Source: Arthrobacter citreus
Lineage (GTDB): Bacteria; Actinomycetota; Actinomycetes; Actinomycetales; Micrococcaceae
DNA: 64,000 bases
NCBI RefSeq assembly: GCF_009192745.1
Contig: NZ_VTFV01000009.1
Coordinates: 57,966-121,965, forward strand
Reading direction: 5' to 3'
The notes beneath the pieces were generated by a model. That model ran no database searches. It was given only the letters and a program-made list of their open reading frames with translations, and was not told the origin of the DNA. Positions 1-8,746 of this stretch are shown here, piece after piece. Positions within the stretch are counted from its first letter, which is position 1. Every line of letters starts with the position of its first letter. The translations under genes were made by a program, and so were the position numbers.

Positions 1-1
1 T

Positions 2-781
2 CTCTTCGTCATCCCCGTCCTCGGCGCGGGCATGGGCAGCGCGTTCGGCCTCTTCGCCGGCCTGGCCCTGGCGGCGCTGCTGGCCACCGGCTGGCTGCCG
101 GACCGTCCGGCAGCGGAGCCCGACGCCGCTGCCGCCTCACTGGGAACCGTGGCCGGGACTGCCGTCCCCGCCTCGCCCCGGGCCACCCGCACCGCAACCC
201 TGGCAGGGCTCGCCCTCCTGGCCTGCTTCGCTCTCTGGGGACTGAGCGAGGACTCGCTTTGGGCAGTTGCCGCCACCATGGGCGCCGACCAGGCCGGACT
301 CGATGACACCGGCATGGGCCTGGTGCTCAGCCTCTCGACCCTGGGCGGCCTGGCCGGCTCGGCCCTGGTGGCACTGGCAGGCCGGCGCCTGGGCCGAACC
401 ATCCCGCTCGCCGTCGTACTGGTGGCCGGCGCGGCCATGAAGTTCATCTCCGGCATGGTGGAGGATTCAGGCCTGTACATGGTGGTCATCATCGTCTGGA
501 ACACGCTCTACCTGATCGCGTTCGTCTACATCATCGCCATCGCCGCTGCCCTGGATGCGTCCGGCAAATGGTCCGCCCCGGCCCTGGGCGTGTACCTGAT
601 CGGTTCCTCCTTCGCACCCTTCCTGGGCACCGCGGTCTCGGCCTCTGCCGGCTACGAGGCCCTCGGCATTCTCCTGGCGGTCATGACCTTGGTGCTCCTG
701 GTCCCGTTCGTGCTGATCTCCCGCTACTCGGTCCGCACTGAAAAAGCGGCAGCGGCAGTACCTGTGGCGGCGGTAGCCTGA
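2..781 (+). CDS. MFS transporter, C-terminal part (cut by window start)
   Basis: The frame is open from the first bases of the window, so the 5' end lies outside. About 260 residues are visible, with at least six hydrophobic segments separated by short basic loops such as the one at 380-400 (GRRLGRT), typical of the second half of a 12-TM major facilitator transporter. The stop codon overlaps the ATG of the amidohydrolase by one base (TGATG), so it is the first visible gene of a translationally coupled catabolic operon and probably imports the compound degraded by the next three genes. The substrate cannot be read from the sequence. Confidence 0.8.
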   Translation, partial: LFVIPVLGAGMGSAFGLFAGLALAALLATGWLPDRPAAEPDAAAASLGTVAGTAVPASPRATRTATLAGLALLACFALWGLSEDSLWAVAATMGADQAGLDDTGMGLVLSLSTLGGLAGSALVALAGRRLGRTIPLAVVLVAGAAMKFISGMVEDSGLYMVVIIVWNTLYLIAFVYIIAIAAALDASGKWSAPALGVYLIGSSFAPFLGTAVSASAGYEALGILLAVMTLVLLVPFVLISRYSVRTEKAAAAVPVAAVA

Positions 782-2421
782 TGCGCACCCTCTACACCAA
801 TGCCGCAGTCTTCACCGCTGACGGCCCGCCTGCCGCAGCCTTTGTGGTCGACGGCGGGAAGTTCCGGTACGTGGGCGACGCCGCGGCGGCGTCAGCGGCC
901 GCCGGCCCCGGTGCCCGCACGGTGGACCTGGGCGGAGCCTTTGTGCTCCCCGGCATCATCGACGCGCACACCCACCTGCTCATGACCGGCCAGGCGCTGG
1001 GCAAGGTCCAGCTGCGGGACGCGGCCAGCCTTGCAGACCTGCAGGACCGCCTCCGCCAAGCCGCCGCGGAGAACCCGGACGCACCGCGCATCCTCGGCGC
1101 CGGCTGGCTGCACACCGCCCTGGACGGTGCCGCGCCAACCCGGGAACTGCTCGATGCCGCGGTGCCGGACAAACCGGTGTACCTGGATGCCAATGACCTG
1201 CATTCGGTCTGGGTCAACAGTGCCGCGCTGGCCGAACTCGGCATCGACGCGTCCACGCCGGATCCCCTTGGCGGCCGCATTGGCCGCGACGCAGCAGGTG
1301 CTGCGGACGGCATGCTCTACGAAACCGCCGCCGTGCAGATTGTCTGGCCTGCCCTGGCCGGTGCCGCCCGGGACGAGGACCGGGATGCGTGGCTGGAATC
1401 CGCTTTCACGCACTACGCTGCCGCCGGCGTCACCGGTGCGGTGGACATGGCAGTGCAGCACGACGACGTCGCCGCGTTCGAACGGGCCCTCGCCCGCCGC
1501 CATGGCAGGCTCCCCCTGCGGGTGAAGGGCCACTGGCTGGTCCACCGCAGGGACAGCACCGCGGAGAACCTGGCGCAGGTGGACCGGGTCCTGGAACTGG
1601 CACGAAGGCTGGCTGCGCAGCCGGCTGCCGAATACCTGGAGCTGTGCGGCATCAAGATCATCGTGGACGGCGTGATCGACAGCTGCACCGCGGCGATGAA
1701 GGAACCCTATGCGGACGGCAGCACGCCGGGGCCCATCTGGGACCGGGAATCGCTGCTGCCGGTAGTCGCCGCTGCTGACGCCGCCGGACTGCAGGTGGCG
1801 CTGCACGCCATCGGGGACGAAGCCTCGGACATTGCCCTGGATGCTTTGGAACACGCCGCCGCGGTGAACGGTCCGCGGGTGCGCCGCCACCGGATTGAAC
1901 ATCTTGAAACCGTCACGGAGGCAAACGTTCAGCGCCTGGCGGAGCTCGGCGTCGTCGCGTCCGTCCAGCCCGTGCACGCAGACCCGGCGATCCAGGAGAA
2001 CTGGCAGGCCGTGCTCGGTGATGCCCGGGTGGACCGCGCCTACCCGTGGACGGAGTTCACCGCTGCCGGCGCCACCCTGGCGATCAGCACCGACGCGCCC
2101 ACCGCCCCGTACCAGGCGCTGCCCAACCTGTATGTGGCGGCCACCCGTAAATCGGCCCTGGAACCCGGGCTTCCGGCCAACCTGCCCCGGTACGCCCTGG
2201 ACCTGGCCGATGCCATCTGCCACGCCACCCGCGATGCCGCGTTCTCCTGCCGTACCGAGGCCAGCCTGGGCCGCATCGCTGCCAGCTACCGGGCCGATTT
2301 CGCCGTCCTCGCCACCGACCCGCTCACCTCCCCGGCAGAGAACCTGCTGGCCAACAGCGTGTTACTGACCGTTACCGGCGGCGAAACCGTCTTCGACGCC
2401 GCTCCCGCTACCCTGAGCTAA
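781..2421 (+). CDS. Amidohydrolase family protein (Amidohydro_3/YtcJ-like)
   Basis: A 546-residue metal-dependent hydrolase. The metal-binding HxH motif (DAHTHLL) lies near residue 62, a possible bridging Lys is in GIKIIVDG, further His ligands are in ALHAIGDE and RIEHLET, and the catalytic Asp is in AISTDAP. This set and the length fit the YtcJ/N-substituted formamide deformylase-like group, which cleaves amide or formamide bonds. No signal peptide is seen, so it is cytoplasmic. It sits between a transporter and agmatine deiminase in one operon, suggesting that it trims an amide- or guanidine-containing substrate. Exact substrate unknown. Confidence 0.85.
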   Translation: MRTLYTNAAVFTADGPPAAAFVVDGGKFRYVGDAAAASAAAGPGARTVDLGGAFVLPGIIDAHTHLLMTGQALGKVQLRDAASLADLQDRLRQAAAENPDAPRILGAGWLHTALDGAAPTRELLDAAVPDKPVYLDANDLHSVWVNSAALAELGIDASTPDPLGGRIGRDAAGAADGMLYETAAVQIVWPALAGAARDEDRDAWLESAFTHYAAAGVTGAVDMAVQHDDVAAFERALARRHGRLPLRVKGHWLVHRRDSTAENLAQVDRVLELARRLAAQPAAEYLELCGIKIIVDGVIDSCTAAMKEPYADGSTPGPIWDRESLLPVVAAADAAGLQVALHAIGDEASDIALDALEHAAAVNGPRVRRHRIEHLETVTEANVQRLAELGVVASVQPVHADPAIQENWQAVLGDARVDRAYPWTEFTAAGATLAISTDAPTAPYQALPNLYVAATRKSALEPGLPANLPRYALDLADAICHATRDAAFSCRTEASLGRIAASYRADFAVLATDPLTSPAENLLANSVLLTVTGGETVFDAAPATLS

Positions 2422-2444
2422 ACAACCCGTAAGGATGCACCGCA

Positions 2445-3494
2445 ATGTCTCCGAGCACCACCTTTATGCCCGCCGAATGGGCCCCGCACGAGCGCACCTG
2501 GATGGCGTTCCCGCCGTCGAATGACACCTTCGGCGAGCCCGGCAGCAGCACCCTGGACCGGGCGCGCACCGCCTGGTCCGCCGTCGCGCGCACCATCGCC
2601 CGCTACGAGCCGGTCACGGTCCTGGCCGACCCGGCAGACCTGGACGCCGCCCGCGACTACCTCGGTGACGGCATCAAGGTCCTCGCCGCAGACCTGGATG
2701 ACGCTTGGCTGCGGGACTCCGGTCCCACCTTCGTCCACGCTGCCGACGGCTCCGTGGCGGCCGTGGACTGGATCTTCAACGGCTGGGGCGCGCAGGACTG
2801 GGCGGCGTGGGACAAGGACCAGCACCTGGGCCGGTTCGTGGCCGGGCAGGCCGGCGCGCCCGTTTCCTCCAGCGCCCTGGTCAACGAAGGCGGCGGGTTC
2901 CATACCGACGGCGAGGGCACCGTGCTGCTCACCGAGACGGTGCAGCTGGATCCGGGACGCAACCCCGGTGCAACCCGCGAGTCGGTGGAAGCCGAAATCC
3001 ACGCCCGGCTCGGCACCACCAAGGCCGTCTGGCTGCCGCGCGGACTCACCCGCGACTACGACGAGTTCGGTACCCGCGGCCACGTGGACATCGTGGCCTG
3101 CTTTGCTTCCCCTGGAACGGTCCTGCTGCACCGGCAGGACGATCCGTCCCACCCGGACCACGCAGTGATGCAGGAAATCCGCACGGTCCTCGAAGCCGCA
3201 ACGGATGCCCGCGGCCGGAAGCTGGAGCTCATCGACGTTCCCGCCCCCACGGTCATCGATGCCGGCGACGGGTTCGTGGACTACTCCTACATCAACCACT
3301 ACGTCGCCAACGATGCGGTGATCCTCTGCGCCTTCAACGACGCGAACGACGCCGCTGCCGCGGACATCCTGGGCCGCGCCTACCCGGGCCGCATCATCGA
3401 ACTCGTGGATGCACGGGACATCTTCGAATTCGGCGGCGGCATCCACTGCATTACCCAGCAGCAGCCGGCCGCCCGCGCCGGAACTGAGGCGTAA
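2445..3494 (+). CDS. aguA: Agmatine deiminase
   Basis: A 349-residue member of the guanidino-group-modifying superfamily. Agmatine deiminase converts agmatine to N-carbamoylputrescine and ammonia. Visible signatures are WLRDSGPTF near residue 86, NEGGGFHTDGEGT near 147, TRGHVDIVACF near 208 (catalytic His), and the C-terminal GGGIHCITQQQP carrying the nucleophilic Cys. Length is close to the family norm of about 360. AAGGA precedes the ATG. The stop overlaps the amidase start by one base (TAATG). The enzyme normally followed by N-carbamoylputrescine amidase (AguB, nitrilase fold) is instead followed here by an amidase-signature protein. Confidence 0.92.
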   Translation: MSPSTTFMPAEWAPHERTWMAFPPSNDTFGEPGSSTLDRARTAWSAVARTIARYEPVTVLADPADLDAARDYLGDGIKVLAADLDDAWLRDSGPTFVHAADGSVAAVDWIFNGWGAQDWAAWDKDQHLGRFVAGQAGAPVSSSALVNEGGGFHTDGEGTVLLTETVQLDPGRNPGATRESVEAEIHARLGTTKAVWLPRGLTRDYDEFGTRGHVDIVACFASPGTVLLHRQDDPSHPDHAVMQEIRTVLEAATDARGRKLELIDVPAPTVIDAGDGFVDYSYINHYVANDAVILCAFNDANDAAAADILGRAYPGRIIELVDARDIFEFGGGIHCITQQQPAARAGTEA

Positions 3495-5206
3495 TGTTCG
3501 ACGTCGTTGAAGCCGGCATTGCCGAGCTGCGGGAAGCGCTGGAGTCCGGCAAAACCACCAGTAAGGAACTCGTCACCGCCTACCTGGCGCGGATCGAGGC
3601 CTACGACCGGTCCGGGCCGCAGCTGAACTCGGTCATCGTGGAGAACCCCGGGGTTCTCGAGGAGGCCAGCGCCTCCGACGCCCGGCGTGCCCGCGGGGAA
3701 ACCCGGGGACCGTTGGACGGCATTCCGTACACGGCGAAGAACAGTTTCAAGGTGCGGGGGCTGACCGTAGCCGCCGGCTCCCCGGCGTTCGCTGACCTCG
3801 TGGCGCAGGAAGACGCGTTCACCATCGGGCGGCTGCGGGAAGCCGGTGCCGTGCTTATCGGCCTGACGAACATGCCGCCCATGGCCAACGGCGGCATGCA
3901 GCGCGGCCTGTACGGCCGGGCCGAAAGCCCGTACAACGCGGAGTACCTGACCTCAGCGTTCGCCTCCGGGTCCTCCAACGGGTCCGGCACGGCGACGGCG
4001 GCGAGCTTCGCCGCGTTCGGACTCGGCGAGGAGAGCTGGTCTTCCGGCCGGGCACCGGCGTCCTGCAACGCCCTCTGCGCCTACACTCCCTCCCGCGGCG
4101 TCATCTCCATCCGCGGCAACTGGCCGCTGGTGCCCACCATGGACGTGGTGGTTCCGCACACCCGCACCATGGCGGACCTGCTCGAAGTCCTGGATGTGAT
4201 CGTGGCGGACGACGCCGAGACCCGCGGGGACTTCTGGCGCGCCCAGCCCTGGGTTTCGGTGCCGCGTGCCTCGGAGGTGCGTCCGCCGTCGTACCCTGCC
4301 CTGTCCGTGGGCGCCCCCGGCGAGGCCCGGCAGGTCCTGGCCGGGAAGCGCTTTGGTGTGCCGAAAATGTACATCAACGCCGACCTGGAGGCCGGCACTG
4401 CGGACTCCCCCGGCATTGGCGGCCCCACCGGACAGCGGATCGAAACCCGGGAGACCGTGGTCGAACTCTGGCAGGCAGCCCGCCGCGACCTGGAAGCTGC
4501 CGGAGCAGTGGTGGTGGAGGTCGATTTCCCGGTGGTCTCCAACTACGAAGGAGACCGGCCCGGCGCACCGACCATCGCCACCCGGGGACTGGTCAGCCCG
4601 GAGTTCCTGCAGCGGGAGATCGTGGACCTTTCCGCCTGGGCGTGGGAGGACTTCCTTGCCGCGAACGGCGACCCCAGGCTGAAGTCACTGGCCGACGTGG
4701 ACGGGGCTGCGATCTTCCCGCACCCCGAGGGCGCGCTGCCGGACCGGTACACCGGGTTCGACGATGACATCGCCATGTACCCCGAGCACGTGCGGAAGCA
4801 TCCGGTGGAGTCCTTTACCCAGATCCCGCATCTGGCCGAGGGCGTGCGGGGCCTGGAGGAAACCCGGCGGATCGATCTTGAAGAGTGGATGGATTCGCTC
4901 GGCCTGGATGCCGTGGTGTTCCCGGCCGTGGCTGATATAGGCCCTGCCGACGCCGATGTGAACCCGGAATCTGCCGACCTGGCCTGGCGCAACGGCGTAT
5001 GGGTGGCCAACGGGAACCTGGTGCCGCGCCATCTGGGCATCCCGACGGTCACCGTGCCGATGGGCACCCTGCCGGATACTGGCATGCCCGTGGGCCTGAC
5101 GTTTGCCGGCCGGGGCTGGGATGACAAGGCGCTGCTCCGGTTTGGTGCTGCGTTCGAGGCCACCGGTTCCCGCCGCACCGAACCTCCCCGGACTCCGCGG
5201 CTGTAG
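3494..5206 (+). CDS. Amidase (amidase signature family)
   Basis: A 570-residue amidase-signature enzyme. The Ser-cisSer-Lys triad is represented by Lys in IPYTAKNSF (about residue 79), the Gly/Ser-rich loop FASGSSNGSGT (about 157) and the following WSSGRAPAS segment. Members hydrolyse amides such as indoleacetamide, allophanate or carbamoyl compounds. It is the last gene of the operon, coupled to aguA and followed by a strong terminator. Context suggests it acts on an amide or ureido product of the preceding enzymes, possibly in place of AguB; this is inference. Confidence 0.85.
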   Translation: MFDVVEAGIAELREALESGKTTSKELVTAYLARIEAYDRSGPQLNSVIVENPGVLEEASASDARRARGETRGPLDGIPYTAKNSFKVRGLTVAAGSPAFADLVAQEDAFTIGRLREAGAVLIGLTNMPPMANGGMQRGLYGRAESPYNAEYLTSAFASGSSNGSGTATAASFAAFGLGEESWSSGRAPASCNALCAYTPSRGVISIRGNWPLVPTMDVVVPHTRTMADLLEVLDVIVADDAETRGDFWRAQPWVSVPRASEVRPPSYPALSVGAPGEARQVLAGKRFGVPKMYINADLEAGTADSPGIGGPTGQRIETRETVVELWQAARRDLEAAGAVVVEVDFPVVSNYEGDRPGAPTIATRGLVSPEFLQREIVDLSAWAWEDFLAANGDPRLKSLADVDGAAIFPHPEGALPDRYTGFDDDIAMYPEHVRKHPVESFTQIPHLAEGVRGLEETRRIDLEEWMDSLGLDAVVFPAVADIGPADADVNPESADLAWRNGVWVANGNLVPRHLGIPTVTVPMGTLPDTGMPVGLTFAGRGWDDKALLRFGAAFEATGSRRTEPPRTPRL

Positions 5207-5224
5207 CCCGCCCCCGGAAACAGC

Positions 5225-5256
5225 AAAAGCCAGCGAATCCCCTCCGCTGGCTTTTA
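5225..5256 (+). terminator. Intrinsic terminator of the agmatine/amidase operon
   Basis: An 11-base perfect inverted repeat (AAAAGCCAGCG at 5225-5235 and CGCTGGCTTTT at 5245-5255) with a 9-base loop and a terminal T run lies 19 bases past the amidase stop. The A run on the other side would allow some function on the reverse strand too. Confidence 0.85.
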
Positions 5257-5458
5257 CCCGCAATCTCCGCTGAACCCCCACAGGCAGCGGATGTTGCCTG
5301 ACCGTCCGGACGCAGTGCGCCGGCGGCGGTCCAAGAACGCGGACGGGGTGCGCGGCTCCGGGACGTATCCTCAAGCCAGGGCTGCAGGCGTGATCCCCCA
5401 ATCACCTAATGCCTGCGGCTTCACCGTTGGGTGAGCGCTGTCCCCGTCCGTCATTCTT

Positions 5459-5502
5459 GGTTTCACTCATGTTTCACACATGTGTGAGACATGAGTGAAA
5501 CC
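5459..5502. repeat. 44-bp near-perfect palindrome with four 11-bp half-sites
   Basis: Reads the same on both strands apart from one mismatched pair. It contains the 11-mer TTTCACTCATG (5461-5471), a variant TTTCACACATG (5472-5482) and their inverted partners CATGTGTGAGA (5480-5490) and CATGAGTGAAA (5490-5500). It lies between two convergent operons, 34 bases beyond the stop of the XRE regulator gene. There is no GC-rich stem or loop as in a terminator, so a multi-site protein-binding element is more likely. The binding protein is unknown. Confidence 0.6.
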
Positions 5503-5535
5503 ATAGCAGTGCCCCCGGGATGGGTCAAAAATGCC

Positions 5536-5982
5536 CTAGTCGGATTCGTCGAGGATCTTGGCGATGGCACGCAGCGCCTCGGGGTCCACCGGACCCAGGG
5601 CGCGGGCCGCGAAATTGCGGACCTCGGCACGGCGCAGGCTGCGGATCAGTTCGAGTTCGGCTTCGACCCGTTCGGGCAGTTTGCCGCCCTCTTGGAGCAG
5701 GTACTCAGGATCGACGTCGAACACTGCAGCAATGGCGCGCAGGGCTTCGTCCGGAACCACCTGTTCCTTGCCGGATTTCAGCAGGGACCACCGTGTCCGG
5801 GAGAGGTAATAGCCCGCCTTCTGGGCGCCGTCGCGGATGGCAGGGTAGTCGTAGGGCTTGCCGGATTCGGACATGATCACGTCCAGGAGGAGGTTGATCT
5901 TCCTCGCGAGCGTTTCCGCGCGCCGAAGTCCCGCCGCCCGCTCGGGGGGAAGATCCAGATTCTCCACGTAGTTCAGCTCCAT
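5536..5982 (-). CDS. XRE-family helix-turn-helix regulator (EspR-like)
   Basis: A 148-residue protein. The first half holds a helix-turn-helix region with a conserved-looking YLSRTRWSLLKSG turn (about 60-72) and a following ALRAIAAVFDVDPEYLL segment typical of XRE proteins; the C-terminal helices, including an ALRAIAKIL segment, probably dimerise. It is the last gene of a four-gene reverse-strand operon, overlapping the PAP2-like gene by 10 bases. No clear Shine-Dalgarno precedes the ATG, consistent with translational coupling. Regulators of this type commonly accompany MAB_1171c and ImmA-like genes in actinobacteria. Confidence 0.75.
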   Translation of the reverse strand: MELNYVENLDLPPERAAGLRRAETLARKINLLLDVIMSESGKPYDYPAIRDGAQKAGYYLSRTRWSLLKSGKEQVVPDEALRAIAAVFDVDPEYLLQEGGKLPERVEAELELIRSLRRAEVRNFAARALGPVDPEALRAIAKILDESD

Positions 5983-6554
5983 GTTCTTGCTAGGAGGAAA
6001 CAGCAGAAGGTGGCCGTTCCCAGTAAGGCGCCGAAAAGTGCCTCCGGCCAGGTGTGCTCACGGAGAGAGACCCTGCTGAACATCATCAACGGCGATAATA
6101 TCAACAGCCATGCCCACGCTCCCCCGAATACTGCCATAACCCACAGCGCACCGAACGTTATAACCGACACATGGGCGGACACGTTGAGCCAACGGCGGAA
6201 GAACACCAGGCCGGCGTTTCCCAGGAACAGCGCCCCCACGGTCAGCGGCACCGGTGATCCCAGCGGCAGCAGGAAACAGGCGACGGCGCCGGCGAAGGTC
6301 AGCACGGCAAGGAGCTGGATCCGCAGCCGGTCGGGGAACCCGCGCCGCTGGAAGGGCCGCTTCGCCAGCTTGTAGAGCAGGCCAGGCACTCCAATGATCC
6401 CGGCCAGCAGCACCCCCGCTCCGACCAGGCCAAGTCCGGCCTCGAGCCCGGCCAGGAGAACCAGGACCGCCAGCACGAGGGCCGGCGGCAGGACCCGGGA
6501 GAGGCTAGCGGCCAGTGCCGGCCGGGTGCCGGAGCGTTGAACCGTTGTGCTCAA
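5973..6554 (-). CDS. PAP2-like membrane protein, degenerate
   Basis: A 193-residue protein with about six hydrophobic segments. Near the C terminus it carries SRVSLREHTWPEALFGALLG, matching the SRxxxxxHxxxD block of type 2 phosphatidic acid phosphatases, although the Asp after His is replaced (HTWPE). The earlier KxxxxxxRP and PSGH motifs are poorly preserved, so catalysis is doubtful. The proposed start is TTG at 6554, inside the upstream membrane-protein gene (50-base overlap); a downstream start cannot be excluded. Confidence 0.65.
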   Translation of the reverse strand: MSTTVQRSGTRPALAASLSRVLPPALVLAVLVLLAGLEAGLGLVGAGVLLAGIIGVPGLLYKLAKRPFQRRGFPDRLRIQLLAVLTFAGAVACFLLPLGSPVPLTVGALFLGNAGLVFFRRWLNVSAHVSVITFGALWVMAVFGGAWAWLLILSPLMMFSRVSLREHTWPEALFGALLGTATFCCFLLARTWS

Positions 6555-7497
6555 TGCGTGCGCCTATCTCGTCAATAATCGTTGTTTCGTGCGGGGAGAG
6601 CAGCGTGGGGTCCAGGACCCGGACATCGCCAATAAAAATGAACCAGCGGTAGAGCTGGGCTTTGGAGGGACGTTCTCCCAGGAAAATCTTCGCGGCGCCC
6701 ATCGAGCTGCGGCCCTGGGGTGTCTGCACCAGCCGCGCGACGATCGGCCGCAGCGCCGCGATGTCCTGCGCGCGCTCGTCCCTGGCCCGGAAGGTTGCCT
6801 TGATCCGTCCCGACGACGGAAGGATGAAGCCGACGGCGAATCCCACGATCATCACCGCAAGCAGCACCTGGTAGGCCAGCGCCAGCAGTTCGTTGGTTTC
6901 GCCGGAGCCCTGAAGCTCCAGGCCAATCTGGATCATTTTCAGGACCGCTGCCAGCACACCCATCAGGCAGCCGGCGCCCAGGACGTCAAAGCCGATCCGG
7001 AAGGCCCGGGATTCCCCGTTCCGGCTGCGGCGCATCATCTCAAGAGCGGTGTAGCCGCAGATCATGGCGAACCAGGCAAAGAACGTGGCCTGGTACCAGG
7101 CAATAGTGGGGATGCTGCCGAAGGTGTCCGTGAAGCTGGCCGCCGACCCCCGGGTGTCGGAGACACCCAGCAGCACCGTCTGCGCTGCCGCCAGGACAAG
7201 CCCGACGCCGACCAGCACCTTCACGCGGCGGCCGCGGCCGGTCACCTGAAGCAGCAGACGGCTGAGCTCCGTCATACCGGCACCCACCAGCAGGTGGATC
7301 AGCAGGTTCAGCACGTTCCGGCCGCCCAGGGCCTGGTCAACGGCCAGGTAGACCGGGTCGATGTTCAGGGTTCCCGCCAGCGCCACGGCGCTCACGGCGG
7401 GAAGCACTCCCGGTTTCCAGCCGTACCGGAGCCCGAGCAGCCGGATGACCACCACTGCCCAGAGAACCAGGACGGGGAGGATCTGCAGGGCCGTCAT
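6505..7497 (-). CDS. MAB_1171c-like integral membrane protein
   Basis: A 330-residue protein with about seven hydrophobic segments in the first 230 residues, then a cytoplasmic helical domain of about 100 residues (FRARDERAQDIAALRPI onward, with WFIFIGDVRVLDPTLL). This is the architecture of proteins labelled MAB_1171c-family putative transporters; true transport activity is unproven. The ATG overlaps the ImmA-like stop by four bases (ATGA), so the two are translationally coupled. Confidence 0.7.
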   Translation of the reverse strand: MTALQILPVLVLWAVVVIRLLGLRYGWKPGVLPAVSAVALAGTLNIDPVYLAVDQALGGRNVLNLLIHLLVGAGMTELSRLLLQVTGRGRRVKVLVGVGLVLAAAQTVLLGVSDTRGSAASFTDTFGSIPTIAWYQATFFAWFAMICGYTALEMMRRSRNGESRAFRIGFDVLGAGCLMGVLAAVLKMIQIGLELQGSGETNELLALAYQVLLAVMIVGFAVGFILPSSGRIKATFRARDERAQDIAALRPIVARLVQTPQGRSSMGAAKIFLGERPSKAQLYRWFIFIGDVRVLDPTLLSPHETTIIDEIGARIEHNGSTLRHPAGTGR

Positions 7498-7991
7498 ATG
7501 AAGGTCCGTTCAAAGTCGCTGGCGCTCCTGCCGTCCCCGGGCAGCAGCGAAAGTGAAAGAAGATAGGCAACGTGTTCGGCGGCACGTTCGGTCTCGTTCC
7601 AGTCCAGGGACCTGGCTAGCATCGTCTTGATGCCCCTGCGGCTGCCGATGTGCGCGAAGACGGAGGGCGTCGCCGTCTCCACACCCCCGCAGCCCTGGTG
7701 CTGCAGCAGGATGTGGCCAAACTCGTGGCACGCTGCATGGGTGCGGTGCAGCCGGTTATCCCCGGCCGGCAGCAGGATGACGGATTTCTTTTCCTTTTCG
7801 ATCCACAGCCCGGTGACCGCGGGGATGATCGAATGGTCTATGTCCCGCAGCTCAATGGGTTTGCCGTGCGCTTTGGAAACTGCTGCCAGCAGTTCGTCAA
7901 AGCTGACGTGCTCCTCCAGCCTGAGGGCCGACACCACGGCCGCCGCATGTTCGCGCTCCCTGCCGGCGGACCTGGTAAAACGCAGTGCCAT
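7494..7991 (-). CDS. ImmA/IrrE family metallo-endopeptidase
   Basis: A 165-residue protein with the zinc protease motif HEFGH (within ACHEFGHILLQH, about residues 90-101). This family includes ImmA, which cleaves the phage repressor ImmR, and IrrE/PprI of Deinococcus. It is the first gene of the four-gene operon ending in an XRE regulator, so the regulator is a natural candidate target. The ATG at 7991 follows GGGGAA; a TTG one codon upstream is less likely. Confidence 0.8.
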   Translation of the reverse strand: MALRFTRSAGREREHAAAVVSALRLEEHVSFDELLAAVSKAHGKPIELRDIDHSIIPAVTGLWIEKEKKSVILLPAGDNRLHRTHAACHEFGHILLQHQGCGGVETATPSVFAHIGSRRGIKTMLARSLDWNETERAAEHVAYLLSLSLLPGDGRSASDFERTFI

Positions 7992-8111
7992 CAATTCCCC
8001 ATCGTTGTCTCACAGCTGCAGCCGCTCCCCGGTGACGGGCACGGACCCTGCGACTTTATCCCACATCCCGGGCACGACGCCGGTGCCCGCGTTCCCAGGG
8101 CAGCCGCCCTG

Positions 8112-8723
8112 TCAGGGCAGCAGCAGGGCTGCGGCAAAGGCAACGCAGCCGGCCAGGTGTCCGGCGAGCACCTGGGTGGGTGTGTGGTCGCCGAGCTTGA
8201 TCCGGGACCAGCCGGTTGCCGAGGCCAGCATCAGTACAAGCGCGGGGCCGAAAACCGGAACGGGTGCAAGCAGGGCCAGGCCCACGTAGGCCGCGACGGC
8301 GGAATGGACCGAGAGTTTCCAGGCCAGGTTCGCCGCCATGCAGATCATCAGTCCGATGAAGACGCCACCAATCTCACCGAAGAGGCCAGCTGGAGCGTCC
8401 AGCAGGACCAGGACCAGCGCGCCGAGTCCGATGGACACCGCCGACGCCGCCAGGATCGGGGCGCGCTGTGAGCGCACCCCCACGTGGTGGTCGGTAACGG
8501 ACCCGCGGCCCTTGAGCCAGAGGATGAGGCAGAACGGCAGGCCCACGGTGAAGACGGCTGCGGTGATGCCCTGCAGCCAGGTGACGTCCGGGCTGAGCAG
8601 GGGCTGCAGCAGGAGCAGGACTCCCACGAGCACGGCCGGGGCGGTGGTTTCGGTGACGAGGCGTGCCAGCCGCAGGGACGCTGCGGCGGACTGGCCGGCT
8701 GCGGCCTGCTGGGTTTCTGGCAT
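8112..8723 (-). CDS. PAP2-type phosphatase-like membrane protein
   Basis: A 203-residue protein with about six hydrophobic segments. The motif KLSVHSAVA (about 134) corresponds to PSGHS and GWSRIKLGDHTPTQVLAGHLAG (about 168-190) to SRxxxxxHxxxDVxxG of PAP2 phosphatases. Catalytic His residues are kept, while the position of the Asp after the second His is Gln, so the substrate could differ from classical lipid phosphates. It is transcribed in the same direction as the ImmA operon, 120 bases upstream of it, and may belong to the same functional neighbourhood. Confidence 0.75.
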   Translation of the reverse strand: MPETQQAAAGQSAAASLRLARLVTETTAPAVLVGVLLLLQPLLSPDVTWLQGITAAVFTVGLPFCLILWLKGRGSVTDHHVGVRSQRAPILAASAVSIGLGALVLVLLDAPAGLFGEIGGVFIGLMICMAANLAWKLSVHSAVAAYVGLALLAPVPVFGPALVLMLASATGWSRIKLGDHTPTQVLAGHLAGCVAFAAALLLP

Positions 8724-8746
8724 CCGACGATTCTACGGTGGGTGGG

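Noticed and set aside
5491..6375. Forward 294-codon frame starting inside the 44-bp palindrome
   Set aside because: Runs opposite the XRE and PAP2-like genes, which have recognisable domains.
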